64,000 nt of DNA from Microlunatus lacustris (GCA_039527025.1 BAAAJN010000004.1:186001-250000); one strand, 5' to 3'; positions 1 through 8,920 are shown, counted from the first letter of the stretch. Numbers and translations: made by a program. Notes: generated by a model from the sequence alone, not told the origin.

Positions 1-190
1 GGTCTTCCGAGACTGAGCTGTTCGTCCTCGCTCCGCTCGGTCGCGGATGACGCTCTGACCCGCCGGCTTCGTCGTCGCCGGTCAGACGAAGAGCGTGTCT
101 GACCGGCTCCTCTTCACTCCGGCGGCGCGTCATCCGGTGCGGGTCGGGATCCGCGGCCTGAGCTGGTCGAAGGCCCCTGAGCCGCCGTCG

Positions 191-241
191 CCCCTGGGTA
201 CCCCATCACCCCTGTCGACCGGGGCACCGGGAACCCAGGGG
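191..241. terminator. possible terminator of pdxY
   Basis: A 9-bp perfect inverted repeat (CCCCTGGGT at 191-199, ACCCAGGGG at 233-241) lies just beyond the stop codon of the reverse-strand pdxY gene. The loop is long (33 bases) and there is no T-run, so this is a weak candidate. The rest of positions 1-266 shows no convincing gene. Confidence 0.3.
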
Positions 242-266
242 CGAACTTCCCCCTCGTCCCGCGTTC

Positions 267-1130
267 TCAGCGCAGCCGCGTCGCCGCGAAGGACCGCGTG
301 GGTGCGGCGATCTCGTCCTGGGCGGCGACCAGCTGCAGCTCGGCCTGACCCGAGGCGACGGTGACGTCCAGGACGCCGTGCACCACCGCTGCGGTGTGCG
401 CCACCGAGGCGGCGACGTCGCGCGTCCGCAGGTAGCTGGCCAAGAAGGTGGCGGCGGTCAGGTCGCCCGCGCCGGTGAAGGTCCGCGGCAGCAGCGGCGT
501 CGTCACCTGCCAGGCCCCCTCGCCGGAGACGGCGACCATGTCGATGGTGCCCGGCGCCGCGTCGGTGTGCACGACGCTGGTGACCAGCACGATCTCCGGT
601 CCCAGCGCGCGGGCGGCGTCCGCGGCGGCGAGCACCTCGGGCAGCGTGGAGGTGCCCAGGCCGGTGAGCAGCTCGAGCTCGAACTGGTTCGGCGTGATGA
701 TCTGGGCGGCCGGCACCACCCGGTCGCGCATCAGCTCCGGGATCCCGTCCCGGACGTAGACGCCGCGGCCGACGTCACCGAGCACGGGGTCGCAGCAGTA
801 GAGGGCCGACGGGTTGCGCGACCGCACCAGGTCCACCGCGTCGAGGATCACCGCGCCGACGTCCGCGCCGCCCTGGTAGCCCGACAGCACGGCGTCGCAG
901 CGCTCCAGCACCCCGCGCTCGTCGATGCCGCGGATCACCTCCGCGACGTCCTCCGCCCGGAGCAGCGGGCCCCGCCACCCCGGGTAGCCGGTGTGGTTGG
1001 AGAAGTGCACGGTCAGCACGGGCCACACCTCGACCCCCATCCGCATCAGCGGGAAGGTGGCCGCGCTGTTGCCGACGTGGCCGTAGGCCACCGAGGACTG
1101 GATGGACAGGATGGTGGTCACGTCGGCCAT
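267..1130 (-). CDS. pdxY: pyridoxal kinase PdxY
   Basis: 287 aa, the usual family length. It phosphorylates pyridoxal with ATP in the cytosolic B6 salvage pathway. The N-terminus has the family signature ILSIQSSVAYGHVGNSAA (residues 7-24), followed by YCCDPVLGD, then TPNQFELELLTG (ribokinase-fold core) and FTGAGDLTAATFLA (anion hole and catalytic Asp near the C-terminus). The ATG start follows a 27-base gap after the upstream EAL-DICT gene, so the two may be co-transcribed. PdxK is the alternative name, but the overall match favours PdxY. Confidence 0.93.
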   Translation of the reverse strand: MADVTTILSIQSSVAYGHVGNSAATFPLMRMGVEVWPVLTVHFSNHTGYPGWRGPLLRAEDVAEVIRGIDERGVLERCDAVLSGYQGGADVGAVILDAVDLVRSRNPSALYCCDPVLGDVGRGVYVRDGIPELMRDRVVPAAQIITPNQFELELLTGLGTSTLPEVLAAADAARALGPEIVLVTSVVHTDAAPGTIDMVAVSGEGAWQVTTPLLPRTFTGAGDLTAATFLASYLRTRDVAASVAHTAAVVHGVLDVTVASGQAELQLVAAQDEIAAPTRSFAATRLR

Positions 1131-1157
1131 CCTCCCGCACCGCCGAGGTGCTCCCGG

Positions 1158-2459
1158 TCAGCGGCCGGGCGGTGGGGCGGCCCGGTGCGTCAGCCGGCCC
1201 AGCATGCTGCGGGCGGCGTGGGCGACCAGGTCGCGGTCGTGGGTGAGGACGTAGTCGAACTCGCGGTCGCGCTGCCGCCGGGCCGGGGTCCGCAGGTCCG
1301 ACGCCGCCAGCATCACCGACAGGGTGGGGGCCAGCACGAGCACGTTCCACTCGCGCACCAGCGGGTCCGAGGGGTCCAGCGACGTGGTCGAGACGCCGGG
1401 GGCGCCGGTGCCGTGCAGGTCCTGCGCCGCGGCCATCACCAGGGTGCTGTGCCCGGCGAGCCGGCGGTAGCGCTCCTGGGTGGCGGGGGTGAACTGCTCG
1501 GCGGTCTGGAAGGCGGCGAGCACGAGGCTCGACGTCCCCGCCGGCCCGGCCACCGCCTCGAGCCGCTGGCTGAGCGCCACCAGGACGGGTTTCGTCGCCC
1601 GCCGGGTGGCGTACCGGCGCGCCGCCAGCTCGAACGGGCTGCGGTGCGGCACCGGTGCCGCTGCGGTGGGCACCCGGAGCACGTCGGCGACCTGCCGCGC
1701 GGGTGGACGCGTCGGACGGCCGTGGTACCGCGGTCCGCAGGCGAGGGTGGCCCCGGCGGCGACGGCAGCCGCCTCGGCGCGCTCGTCGGCGACGTCCTCG
1801 GCCGCGACCACCGCGCCCGAGGAGTGGCTGAACGCCGTGGTGGCCTGGATGGTCTCCACCGTCAGCGGGCTGGTCGGCTCGTCCAGCACCCGGCGGCTGA
1901 GCACCACCAGGACGGGTTCGATGACCGCGACCGCGGCCAGGCTGGCGGCGCTGCGGCCCACGTCGCGCAGACCGACCTCCCAGCCGAGCCCCCGTGCCGC
2001 GGCCACCAGCCGGAGCATCTCCGCGGGCCGCTCCAGGACGTCCCCGCTGTCGACGACGAGCACGACCTCGAGGGAGTCGGCGATGGCGGTGAGCTGGCTG
2101 AACGAGGACAGGTGGGCGTCCAGGACCAGCGGGGCCCGCGGCAGCAGCGGGGCCGACCGGGCCTCGGCCAGTGCCCGGGCCCGGGTGGCTTCGTCGAGGA
2201 AGGCGGCCTGCTCCGACGCCGCCACCAGCGCCCGGACCCGGGCGGGCGGCACGCCGTCGTCGTCGCCGTGCGCCAGCAGCCGGACCGCCAGCGGCTGACC
2301 GCTCGCGATCTCCACCAGCGGCGTCTGGGTGACCCGCAGCCGACCCTCCCGGAACAGCTGCTCCAGCATCTCGTCGGCGCCGAGGTCGGGGGCAGCGTCG
2401 CCCCGCCCGTCGGGGTGCAGGGCCCCGTCCTGGGTCACGGCAGCGTGGTCGTCCAGCAC
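1158..2459 (-). CDS. degenerate EAL-like plus DICT sensory domain protein
   Basis: 433 aa. Residues about 28-230 look like an EAL phosphodiesterase fold (internal QTPLVEIASGQPLAVRLLA, then VLDAHLSSFSQLT and LEVVLVVDSGDV), but the ExL signature is replaced by AVRLL and the usual acidic metal ligands are not evident. c-di-GMP hydrolysis is therefore doubtful. Residues about 255-420 resemble the DICT domain found attached to cyclic-nucleotide and light-signalling proteins. It is probably a non-catalytic sensor. The GTG start has no Shine-Dalgarno; a TAGCCT -10 hexamer ends 6 bases upstream, suggesting a leaderless mRNA. It is divergent from the PGPGW gene. Confidence 0.7.
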   Translation of the reverse strand: MLDDHAAVTQDGALHPDGRGDAAPDLGADEMLEQLFREGRLRVTQTPLVEIASGQPLAVRLLAHGDDDGVPPARVRALVAASEQAAFLDEATRARALAEARSAPLLPRAPLVLDAHLSSFSQLTAIADSLEVVLVVDSGDVLERPAEMLRLVAAARGLGWEVGLRDVGRSAASLAAVAVIEPVLVVLSRRVLDEPTSPLTVETIQATTAFSHSSGAVVAAEDVADERAEAAAVAAGATLACGPRYHGRPTRPPARQVADVLRVPTAAAPVPHRSPFELAARRYATRRATKPVLVALSQRLEAVAGPAGTSSLVLAAFQTAEQFTPATQERYRRLAGHSTLVMAAAQDLHGTGAPGVSTTSLDPSDPLVREWNVLVLAPTLSVMLAASDLRTPARRQRDREFDYVLTHDRDLVAHAARSMLGRLTHRAAPPPGR

Positions 2460-2465
2460 GGTGTC

Positions 2466-2471
2466 AGGCTA
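2466..2471 (-). promoter_or_regulatory. -10 hexamer of a leaderless promoter (EAL-DICT gene)
   Basis: TAGCCT on the reverse strand, 6 bases before the GTG at 2459. This matches TANNNT-N6-start as seen at leaderless actinobacterial genes. No clear -35. Confidence 0.45.
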
Positions 2472-2571
2472 TGCAGCCCGACCGAGCGGGTGCCGCGGGG
2501 TGGCCGGCACGGGTCGGCTGTGGGGTCGCTGAGAATCCTCGACCGGGCCCGTCGCGTTTGCCCGAGGACCT

Positions 2572-2577
2572 TAAGGT
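2572..2577 (+). promoter_or_regulatory. -10 hexamer of a leaderless promoter (PGPGW gene)
   Basis: TAAGGT on the forward strand, 6 bases before the ATG at 2584. No Shine-Dalgarno is present between them. Confidence 0.45.
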
Positions 2578-2583
2578 GGCGGC

Positions 2584-3159
2584 ATGTCGCCCGACGTCGA
2601 GCAGTCTGTGCCGCCCGGCGTGCGCAGTCGGCCCGAGCGTCACCCGCCGGCCGGCCCGAGCGGCCCGCAGCGCCCCGTCGAACCCCGCGCGGAGGTCCGA
2701 GCCGACGAGCCGGCGCCACCCCGTCCGCCGGCGTCCGGGCACGCGGGCCACCACATCCTGCGCGACTCCCCTGTGGACCGCTGGCGCTGGCGGGCACAGA
2801 TCCGGCAGAACCCCCACCAGCTGCGGGTCTACCGCTTCGGGGTCGGCATCGTGGGCACCCTGCTCGTCGTCCTCGGCTGCCTGACCGGGCCGCTACCGGG
2901 TCCGGGCGGCATCCCGCTGGTGCTCCTCGGCCTGGCCGTGATGGCCAGCGAGTTCGTCTGGGCCGAGCGCCTGATGGAGCTGTTCAAGCGGCAGCTGCAC
3001 CGCTTCCGCTCCTGGTCCCGGGCCCGCCAGACCGCCGCCTTCCTCGTCTTCTTCGCCTGCTGCGGGCTGGTCGGCTACGGCTACCTGCTCACCCTGGGGC
3101 CGCCGGCCTGGCTGCCCGGACCGGTGGAGGGTGTGCTGGCCCGGCTGCCCGGCCTCTGA
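2584..3159 (+). CDS. PGPGW-domain (TIGR02611-type) membrane protein
   Basis: 191 aa. Residues about 1-70 are a Pro/Arg-rich, probably disordered cytoplasmic tail. Residues about 80-125 form a membrane hairpin around TGPLPGPGGIPLVLLGL, the PGPGW-type signature, followed by an amphipathic basic stretch (MELFKRQLHRFRSW). A second hydrophobic segment runs about 145-180. The family is of unknown function in actinobacteria. The start is the ATG preceded by TAAGGT at 6 bases, with no ribosome binding site. The following gene (GDPD) starts 77 bases downstream. Confidence 0.75.
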   Translation: MSPDVEQSVPPGVRSRPERHPPAGPSGPQRPVEPRAEVRADEPAPPRPPASGHAGHHILRDSPVDRWRWRAQIRQNPHQLRVYRFGVGIVGTLLVVLGCLTGPLPGPGGIPLVLLGLAVMASEFVWAERLMELFKRQLHRFRSWSRARQTAAFLVFFACCGLVGYGYLLTLGPPAWLPGPVEGVLARLPGL

Positions 3160-3235
3160 GCCGTCCCTGGTCCCGACCGGGTCCGCTGCTGGTGTCGCGG
3201 CCCGGGCTGACGTCGGGGCGTGCTTCGATGAGCGC

Positions 3236-4018
3236 ATGAGGGCCGACGACTACGCGTTCTTCCAGGCCCCCTTCCTGCCGTTCGCCCACCGCGGCGGCGC
3301 CCGCTACCCGCCGAACCTGCACCGGGAGAACACCCGGCACGCGTTCGAGCAGGCGGCGGCGCTGGGCTACCGCTACTTCGAGACCGACGTGCACGCCACC
3401 GCCGACGGCGTCCTGCTCGCCTTCCACGACGACCGGCTGGACCGCGTCACCGACCGCACCGGGATGGTGGGGGCCCTGCCCTGGGCCGAGGTCCGCCAGG
3501 CCCGGATCCACGGGCGCGACCCCATCCCCCGGCTCGCCGAGCTGCTGACGGCGTTCCCGGAGGCCCGCTTCAACATCGACGCCAAGTCAGCGGGCGCGGT
3601 CGACCTGCTGGCCGACACGGTCGACGAGCTCGAGGTGTGGGACCGGGTCTGCGTCAGCTCCTTCGGCGTCCGGCGGCTCCACCGCCTCCGGCGACGGCTC
3701 GGTCGCCGGGTCGCGTCCTCGGCCAGTGCCGCCGGGGTCGCGGCCAACCGGTTCCTGCCCTGGTTGACCCGGGTGCTCAACACGTCAGCGCCCGCGCTGC
3801 AGATCCCCGTCCGGCACCTGCTGGCCCGCCGCGACGTCGCCCTGCTCACCCCGGCCCTGGTCCGGTCCGTGCACCGGGCGGGCAAGCAGGTCCACGTCTG
3901 GACGGTCGACGACGCACCTTCGATGGAGTGGCTCCTGGAGCAGGGGGTGGACGGCATCTTCACCGACCGGGTGGACACGCTCAAGGACGTGCTGACCGCG
4001 CACGGGCGCTGGTCGTGA
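3236..4018 (+). CDS. glycerophosphodiester phosphodiesterase (GDPD)
   Basis: 260 aa. It hydrolyses glycerophosphodiesters to glycerol-3-phosphate and an alcohol. The catalytic pattern is intact: FAHRGG (residues 17-22), ENTRHAFEQA, YFETDVHATADG, FHDDRLDRVTD and C-terminal GIFTDRVD. No signal peptide is seen, so it is likely cytosolic. I chose the ATG at 3236 (MRADDY) over an upstream in-frame start, because the GDPD fold begins directly after it and the upstream codons have no family-like sequence. Its TGA overlaps the GTG of the MFS gene, indicating translational coupling. Confidence 0.9.
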   Translation: MRADDYAFFQAPFLPFAHRGGARYPPNLHRENTRHAFEQAAALGYRYFETDVHATADGVLLAFHDDRLDRVTDRTGMVGALPWAEVRQARIHGRDPIPRLAELLTAFPEARFNIDAKSAGAVDLLADTVDELEVWDRVCVSSFGVRRLHRLRRRLGRRVASSASAAGVAANRFLPWLTRVLNTSAPALQIPVRHLLARRDVALLTPALVRSVHRAGKQVHVWTVDDAPSMEWLLEQGVDGIFTDRVDTLKDVLTAHGRWS

Positions 4019-5364
4019 GCGCCGCGACCACCGGACCGACGCCGACCGTGCCGGTCGGGCCCGGCCCGCTCGGCGTCCGCCGACGCGCCGTGCTGGCCTG
4101 GGGGCTCTGGGACTGGGGATCGGCGGCCTACAACGCCGTCATCACCTCCTTCGTCTTCGGGCCCTACGTGGTCCGCGGGGTGGTCGGCGACGCCCAGCCC
4201 GGAGGGCTGTCCGCCAACACCTGGCTGGGCATCTCGGGGTTCGTGGCCGGCCTGCTCGTCGCGCTGATCGCCCCGATCACGGGGCAGCGGTCCGACGCCG
4301 GCGGTCACCGGCGCCGCAACCTGGCGATCTGGACCGGGCTCGTCGTCGCCACCATGCTCGGGCTGTTCACCGTCCGCGACGACCCCGCCTACCTGTACGC
4401 GGCGCTGGTGCTGCTGGCCGCGGGTGCGGTGTTCCAGGAGTTCGCCGGCGTGTCCTACAACGCGATGCTGCCGCAGGTCTCCACCCCGGCCACCCTCGGC
4501 CGGGTGTCCGGTTTCGGGTGGTCGATGGGCTACTTCGGCGGCATCTTCCTGCTGCTGATCTGCTACGTCGGCTTCATCGCCCCCGACGTCGGCTGGTTCG
4601 GCGTGACGTCCGAGGGCGGTCTGAACATCCGGGTGGTCGCGGTCTTCTCCGCGGTCTGGTTCGCCGTCTTCGCCCTCCCGGTGCTGTTCGCGGTGCCGGA
4701 GCTGCCGCCGGGACCGCCCAGCCGGCGGGTGTCGGTCCCGCAGTCCTACCGGCTGCTGGTCGCCGACGTGCGGCGGTTGTTCGCCCGCGACCGCAACGCC
4801 GTCTGGTTCCTGCTCGCCTCCGCGCTGTACCGCGACGGGCTCGCGGCGGTGTTCACCTTCGGCGCGATCCTGGCCGTCAGCGTCTACGGCCTCGACCAGG
4901 CAGGCGTGCTGGTCTTCGGGGTGGCCGCCAACGTGGTGGCCGCGCTGGGCGCCCTGGGCCTCGGGTTCGTCGAGGACCGGGTGGGGCCCAAGAAGGTGAT
5001 CATGGTCTCCCTGGTCGGGCTGCTGGTCTCCTGCACCGTGCTGCTGTTCGTCTCCGGGCCCACCATGTTCTGGATCTTCGGGCTGCTGCTCTGCCTGTGG
5101 GTCGGACCGGCCCAGGCCAGCTCGCGGTCGTTCCTGGCCCGGGTGGCCCCGCCCGGTCGGGAGGGCGAGATGTTCGGCCTCTACGCCACCACCGGACGGG
5201 CGGTGTCGTTCCTCGCCCCCGGCCTGTTCGCCCTCTTCTCCGGGTTGTTCTCCGACCGGGTGGGTATCGTGGGCATCGCGCTGGTGCTGCTGGCCGGGGC
5301 GCTGGCCCTGGCGCGGGTAGCCCCTCCCCCACGGACGCGGGAGGTGCCCGCCGGGCCGGCCTGA
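4015..5364 (+). CDS. UMF1-family (Atg22-like) MFS transporter
   Basis: 449 aa with about 12 hydrophobic segments. The N-terminus WGLWDWGSAAYNAVITSFVF is characteristic of the UMF1/Atg22-like branch of MFS, as are the loop QRSDAGGHRRRNL between early helices and MVSLVGLLVSCTVLL in the second half. The substrate is unknown; family members have been linked to amino-acid or small-solute export. The GTG start overlaps the GDPD stop by 4 bases, so the two form a coupled pair. The C-terminal tail is short and polar. Confidence 0.85.
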   Translation: MSAATTGPTPTVPVGPGPLGVRRRAVLAWGLWDWGSAAYNAVITSFVFGPYVVRGVVGDAQPGGLSANTWLGISGFVAGLLVALIAPITGQRSDAGGHRRRNLAIWTGLVVATMLGLFTVRDDPAYLYAALVLLAAGAVFQEFAGVSYNAMLPQVSTPATLGRVSGFGWSMGYFGGIFLLLICYVGFIAPDVGWFGVTSEGGLNIRVVAVFSAVWFAVFALPVLFAVPELPPGPPSRRVSVPQSYRLLVADVRRLFARDRNAVWFLLASALYRDGLAAVFTFGAILAVSVYGLDQAGVLVFGVAANVVAALGALGLGFVEDRVGPKKVIMVSLVGLLVSCTVLLFVSGPTMFWIFGLLLCLWVGPAQASSRSFLARVAPPGREGEMFGLYATTGRAVSFLAPGLFALFSGLFSDRVGIVGIALVLLAGALALARVAPPPRTREVPAGPA

Positions 5365-5458
5365 CGGTCCGGGCGCAGGAGGGCGATCCGGAACATCCGG
5401 GGCGCGTGGGAAGTTGTACAGACTCGGGAAGACAAGCATTGTCCAACGGAGGTAAGTC

Positions 5459-5839
5459 ATGGCTGATCGTTCACTGAGGGGCACCGGTCTGGGAGCCAAG
5501 AGCTTCGAGGACGAGGCCGGCGTCGAGTTCGCCGCACGCCAGGAGGTCGGTTACGACTGCTCCCGCTCGCACCACTTCACCCTGGTCTTCTCGGCCGAGG
5601 CCGAGATCCCCGCGCTGTGGGAGTGCCCGCGCTGCGGTGCGGAGTCCCTGCGCTCCGACGGGCAGCGCCCGGAGGCCAAGGAGGAGAAGGCTGTCCGCAC
5701 CCACTGGGACATGCTGCGCGAGCGCCGCTCCATCGCCGAGCTCGAGGACCTGCTGGCCGAGCGGCTGACGCTGCTGCGGGCCGGCGAGCTGGGCTCGACG
5801 GCCTGGTCGCGGACCGCACCGTCGAAGAAGACCGCCTGA
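5459..5839 (+). CDS. rbpA: RNA polymerase-binding protein RbpA
   Basis: 126 aa. RbpA binds the group-1 sigma factor and the RNA polymerase core and stabilises open complexes in actinobacteria. Visible parts are the N-terminal tail (MADRSLRGTGLGAKS), the zinc core (YDCSRSHHFTLVF then LWECPRCG) and the C-terminal sigma-interaction helix (THWDMLRERRSIAELEDLLAERL). The start is decided by GGAGG at 5448-5452, 6 bases upstream. The 94-base gap before it contains GGGAAG motifs resembling a SigR-type -35, but no properly spaced -10 (GTT) was found, so this is only a suggestion. Confidence 0.95.
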   Translation: MADRSLRGTGLGAKSFEDEAGVEFAARQEVGYDCSRSHHFTLVFSAEAEIPALWECPRCGAESLRSDGQRPEAKEEKAVRTHWDMLRERRSIAELEDLLAERLTLLRAGELGSTAWSRTAPSKKTA

Positions 5840-5876
5840 CCTCGCGGTCAGCACTGCAGAACATGAGCCGCCTCGT

Positions 5877-5902
5877 GCGGGTCCGACCCCTGGTCGGCCC
5901 GC
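5877..5902. terminator. bidirectional hairpin between convergent rbpA and fxsA
   Basis: The left arm (GCGGG, one-base bulge, CCGACC, 5877-5888) pairs with GGTCGGCCCGC (5892-5902) across a 3-base loop. It sits in the 80-base gap between convergent genes. There is no U-tract, as is common in high-G+C genomes. Confidence 0.55.
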
Positions 5903-5919
5903 GCGGGGCGGTTATGCCG

Positions 5920-6429
5920 TCAGCGGTCGGTGACCTCGCCGCGGATCACCGTCGGGTCGTCCGGTCGCGGGGCCGGATCGGGCACGGTCTCGCCCTCGAT
6001 GACGTCGCCGCCGCCGGGCCGCGCCGGGGAGGGCACCCCGATGCGGTTGAGCCGGCGGGCGATGAAGAAGGCGACGAGCTTCCGCGCGGCGGGCCGGGTC
6101 ATCGGCAGCAGGAACAGGAAGCCGATGATGTCGGTGGCAAAGCCGGGCAGCATCAGCAGCAGACCGCCGACCAGCACCAGGGCCGCGTCGGCCAGCTCCC
6201 CGCTGGGGACCTTGCCCGTGGCGAACGCCTCGGTCAGCGCGGTCCAGGCCCGACCGCCCTCCCGACGCATCAGCCAGCCGCCCAGGACCGCCTCGGCGAC
6301 GAGGATGCCCAGGGTGAGCAGCCCGCCGATCTGGTCGGCGACCTGCAGCAGCAGCCAGACCTCGAAGATCGGCACCGCGACCAGCAGCACCAGGAAGACG
6401 GCCAGGGGCAGGCCACCGCGCAACCTCAC
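5920..6429 (-). CDS. fxsA: FxsA-family membrane protein
   Basis: 169 aa. FxsA is a cytoplasmic-membrane protein known in E. coli for relieving F-plasmid exclusion of phage T7; its normal cellular job is unclear. Several hydrophobic segments occupy residues about 5-115 (LPLAVFLVLLVAVPIFEVWLL, then GFATDIIGFLFLLPMTRP, the typical family C-terminal motif), with a polar tail of about 45 residues. The GTG at 6429 overlaps the stop of the upstream ppm1 by 4 bases. A longer reading to 6753 is open but only runs through ppm1 in another frame. Confidence 0.85.
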   Translation of the reverse strand: MRLRGGLPLAVFLVLLVAVPIFEVWLLLQVADQIGGLLTLGILVAEAVLGGWLMRREGGRAWTALTEAFATGKVPSGELADAALVLVGGLLLMLPGFATDIIGFLFLLPMTRPAARKLVAFFIARRLNRIGVPSPARPGGGDVIEGETVPDPAPRPDDPTVIRGEVTDR

Positions 6430-7217
6430 CGCGACACCGCGGGCGCCCGCCGGCGCAGCGACCGCAGCTGCGCGGTCCGGTGCTTGATCCCCCACAGCGT
6501 GGTGAGCAGCAGCGCCTCGACCACGATCCGCTGGCTCATCTTGCTGACGCCGTGCTCCCGCTCGATGAAGGTGATCGGCACCTCGACGACCCGGAAGCCC
6601 GCCTTGAGGGCTCGCCAGGCCAGGTCCACCTGGAAGCAGTAGCCGGCCGACACGACCCCCTCGAGGTCGAGACCGCGCAGGGTCGCGGCCCGGAACGCGC
6701 GGTAGCCGCCGGTGGCGTCCTTGAGCGGGACGCCCAGCATCAACCGGGTCCACAGGTTGCCGCCCCGGGAGAGGATCTTGCGCGACAACGGCCAGTTGAC
6801 CACCGTGCCACCGGCAACCCAGCGAGAGCCGAGCACGAGGTCGGCGCCAGCCAGCGCGGTCAGCAGCCGGGGCAGCTGCTCGGGCTGGTGGGAGCCGTCG
6901 GCGTCCATCTCGACGAGCACGTCGTAGCCGGCGTCCAGTCCCCAGGCGAAGCCGGCGAGGTAGGCCGCGCCGAGGCCCTCCTTGCCGGCCCGGTGCAGGA
7001 CGTGCACGTGGTCGTCGTCGCCCGCGAGCCGGTCGGCCAGCTCCCCGGTGCCGTCCGGGGAGTTGTCGTCGGCGACCAGCACGTGCGCGGAGGGGACGCT
7101 GCCCCGGACCCGGCCCACGATGAGCGGCAGGTTCTCGAGCTCGTTGTAGGTGGGGATGATCACCAGCGTGCGCTGGTCATCGGGCTGGCCGCCGGGTGCC
7201 GGCGTCGGCTCGCTCAC
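6426..7217 (-). CDS. ppm1: polyprenol-phosphate mannosyltransferase (Ppm1 catalytic domain)
   Basis: 263 aa GT2 enzyme without the C-terminal membrane domain of eukaryotic-like long forms. It moves mannose from GDP-mannose to polyprenyl phosphate, giving the donor for lipoglycan and protein mannosylation. Motifs: IIPTYNELENLPLIV at the N-terminus, VADDNSPDGTG, GLGAAYLAGFAWGL, and the donor-site MDADGSHQPEQLP. The GTG start overlaps the lnt stop by 4 bases. In M. tuberculosis the Lnt-like and Ppm domains are fused; here they are separate but translationally coupled. Confidence 0.92.
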   Translation of the reverse strand: MSEPTPAPGGQPDDQRTLVIIPTYNELENLPLIVGRVRGSVPSAHVLVADDNSPDGTGELADRLAGDDDHVHVLHRAGKEGLGAAYLAGFAWGLDAGYDVLVEMDADGSHQPEQLPRLLTALAGADLVLGSRWVAGGTVVNWPLSRKILSRGGNLWTRLMLGVPLKDATGGYRAFRAATLRGLDLEGVVSAGYCFQVDLAWRALKAGFRVVEVPITFIEREHGVSKMSQRIVVEALLLTTLWGIKHRTAQLRSLRRRAPAVSR

Positions 7218-8920
7218 GTTCGATCACTTCCGTTCGTCGGCGTCGGCTCCCGGACGGGGCTGACGGGGTCGGGGCGGGGCCGGGGTGACCGGGCCCCGAC
7301 GAGGGCCAGCGCGCAGCAGAGCACGGCCAGCAGGGTCAGGCCGCGGTCCAGCCACGGGGCGAGGTGCACGGCCGGTGTGAGAGCGGTCCGCAGCGGCATG
7401 GTGACCACCCGGTCGTCGGCGGTGAACTCGGTGGTCCGGGTGACGACACGGCCGTCGCGGTCGATGAAGCCGGAGACGCTGTTGGTGGTGGCCACCGCGA
7501 TCTCGCGGCGGGACTCCATGGCGCGCGCCCGGGTGATGGCGAACTGCTGCTCGATCTGCCCGGTGCCGCCGTAGGTGGCGTTGTTGCTCTGCACCACCGA
7601 GACCTGGGCTCCGGCCGTCAGCGTCTCGTAGACCGTGGCGTCGTAGGCCAGCTCGAAGCAGATGACGTCGCCGACCAAGACCCGCCGGCCGTCGACCTGG
7701 ACGTCGAGCACGCCCGGGGCGGTGCCGGGGATCGACTGGGCGCCCACCTGGGCCAGCACCGGCACCAGCGGCAGCAGTGCGTCGCGGAAGGGGATCCACT
7801 CCCCGAACGGCACCAGGTTCCGCTTGTCGTAGCGGGCCAGGATGCCGGCCTGCGGGTCCCACCACAGCGCCGTGGTCTGCCGTTCGTCCTCGCCCGGTCC
7901 CTGCATGACGGCGCCGACGAGGATGGGCACTCCGGCGATCTCGGCCGCCGCCTGGACCGTCCTCCCGGTGAGGGCGTCCTGCGTCGGGTCGATGTCGGTG
8001 GAGTTCTCCGGCCAGAGCAGGAAGTCCGGCGTCGGGACCTGGCCGAGCCGCGCCCTGGTCATCAGGTCGACGCTCACCGCGAGGTGGTTGTTCGTCACCG
8101 AGCGGGCCCGGCCCATCGCCTCGATCCCGCGGCCCGGGACGTTGCCCTGGACGATGCCGACGTCGACGCTGCCCGAGCGACCGGCGGCCGGCTCCACCTG
8201 GAACCCGCGCAGCGCCGTGCCGGCCACCACCAGCAGCACCACGGCGCCGGCGACGACCAGCAGCGGGCCGCGGCGCAGCCGCCCGGCGGCCGGCGGTGCG
8301 GTCGGGGTGCGACGGCGGAACCGCAGCACCAGCCAGGCGACGAGCTGGCCGACCAGGGCGACCACGAAGGAGACCCCGGCGACGCCGACGAGGGGGAAGA
8401 AGCCGGCCACCGGGGTGTCCACCGCGGCGTAGGCCAGCCGGACCCAGCCGAAGCCGCCGAACGGCAGCCGGGAGTAGGCGAACTCCACCGCCACCCAGCA
8501 GCAGGCGGCGGCCAGCGGCCAGGCGCGCAGCCGCAGCACCAGCGTCAGGGCACTGGCGAGCACGCCGAAGAACAGCGCCTCGAACACGATCAGCAGGGCC
8601 GCGACCCAGACGCCGAGGACGTGCAGCCAGCTGATGCTGACCGCCAGCAGGCCGAGCCCGAACAGGTAGCCCAGCCCGAACGAGCGGCGGGGCTGCTGAC
8701 CGCGGACCAGCAGGGTGAGGGCGGGGACCCCGACCAGCAGCAGCGGCCAGAGCCCGTAGGGCTGCCAGGCGAGGCCCAGCAGCGCGCCGGCGGCCAGCGC
8801 CCCGAGGGTGCGCAGCCGGTGGGCTCGACGTCCGGGCCGACCCGGCGCCGGCGCGGGCGCACGGCCGGAGGCGGAGGGGGTGACGTCTGCGGCGGGAGCA
8901 GAGGTCAGAGGCGTCGACAC
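7214..8920 (-). CDS. lnt: apolipoprotein N-acyltransferase Lnt
   Basis: 568 aa integral membrane enzyme that adds the third acyl chain to lipoproteins. About 6-7 hydrophobic segments fill residues 35-245. The C-terminal nitrilase domain then shows the catalytic Glu in WPENSTDID, the Lys in YDKRNLVPFGEW and the Cys in DVICFELAYD. A last hydrophobic helix lies near the C-terminus. The GTG start at 8920 lies 15 bases inside the end of the amidohydrolase gene, so it belongs to the lrp-amidohydrolase-lnt-ppm1-fxsA operon. Confidence 0.93.
   Translation of the reverse strand: MSTPLTSAPAADVTPSASGRAPAPAPGRPGRRAHRLRTLGALAAGALLGLAWQPYGLWPLLLVGVPALTLLVRGQQPRRSFGLGYLFGLGLLAVSISWLHVLGVWVAALLIVFEALFFGVLASALTLVLRLRAWPLAAACCWVAVEFAYSRLPFGGFGWVRLAYAAVDTPVAGFFPLVGVAGVSFVVALVGQLVAWLVLRFRRRTPTAPPAAGRLRRGPLLVVAGAVVLLVVAGTALRGFQVEPAAGRSGSVDVGIVQGNVPGRGIEAMGRARSVTNNHLAVSVDLMTRARLGQVPTPDFLLWPENSTDIDPTQDALTGRTVQAAAEIAGVPILVGAVMQGPGEDERQTTALWWDPQAGILARYDKRNLVPFGEWIPFRDALLPLVPVLAQVGAQSIPGTAPGVLDVQVDGRRVLVGDVICFELAYDATVYETLTAGAQVSVVQSNNATYGGTGQIEQQFAITRARAMESRREIAVATTNSVSGFIDRDGRVVTRTTEFTADDRVVTMPLRTALTPAVHLAPWLDRGLTLLAVLCCALALVGARSPRPRPDPVSPVREPTPTNGSDRT

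Noticed and set aside
378..3239. 953-codon forward open frame across pdxY and the EAL-DICT gene
   Set aside because: It is antisense to two well-supported genes, His/Arg/Gly-rich without domain motifs, and arises from G+C-rich codon bias.
5408..5443. SigR-type promoter for rbpA
   Set aside because: GGGAAG is present twice, but no GTT at the expected 18-base spacing follows either copy.
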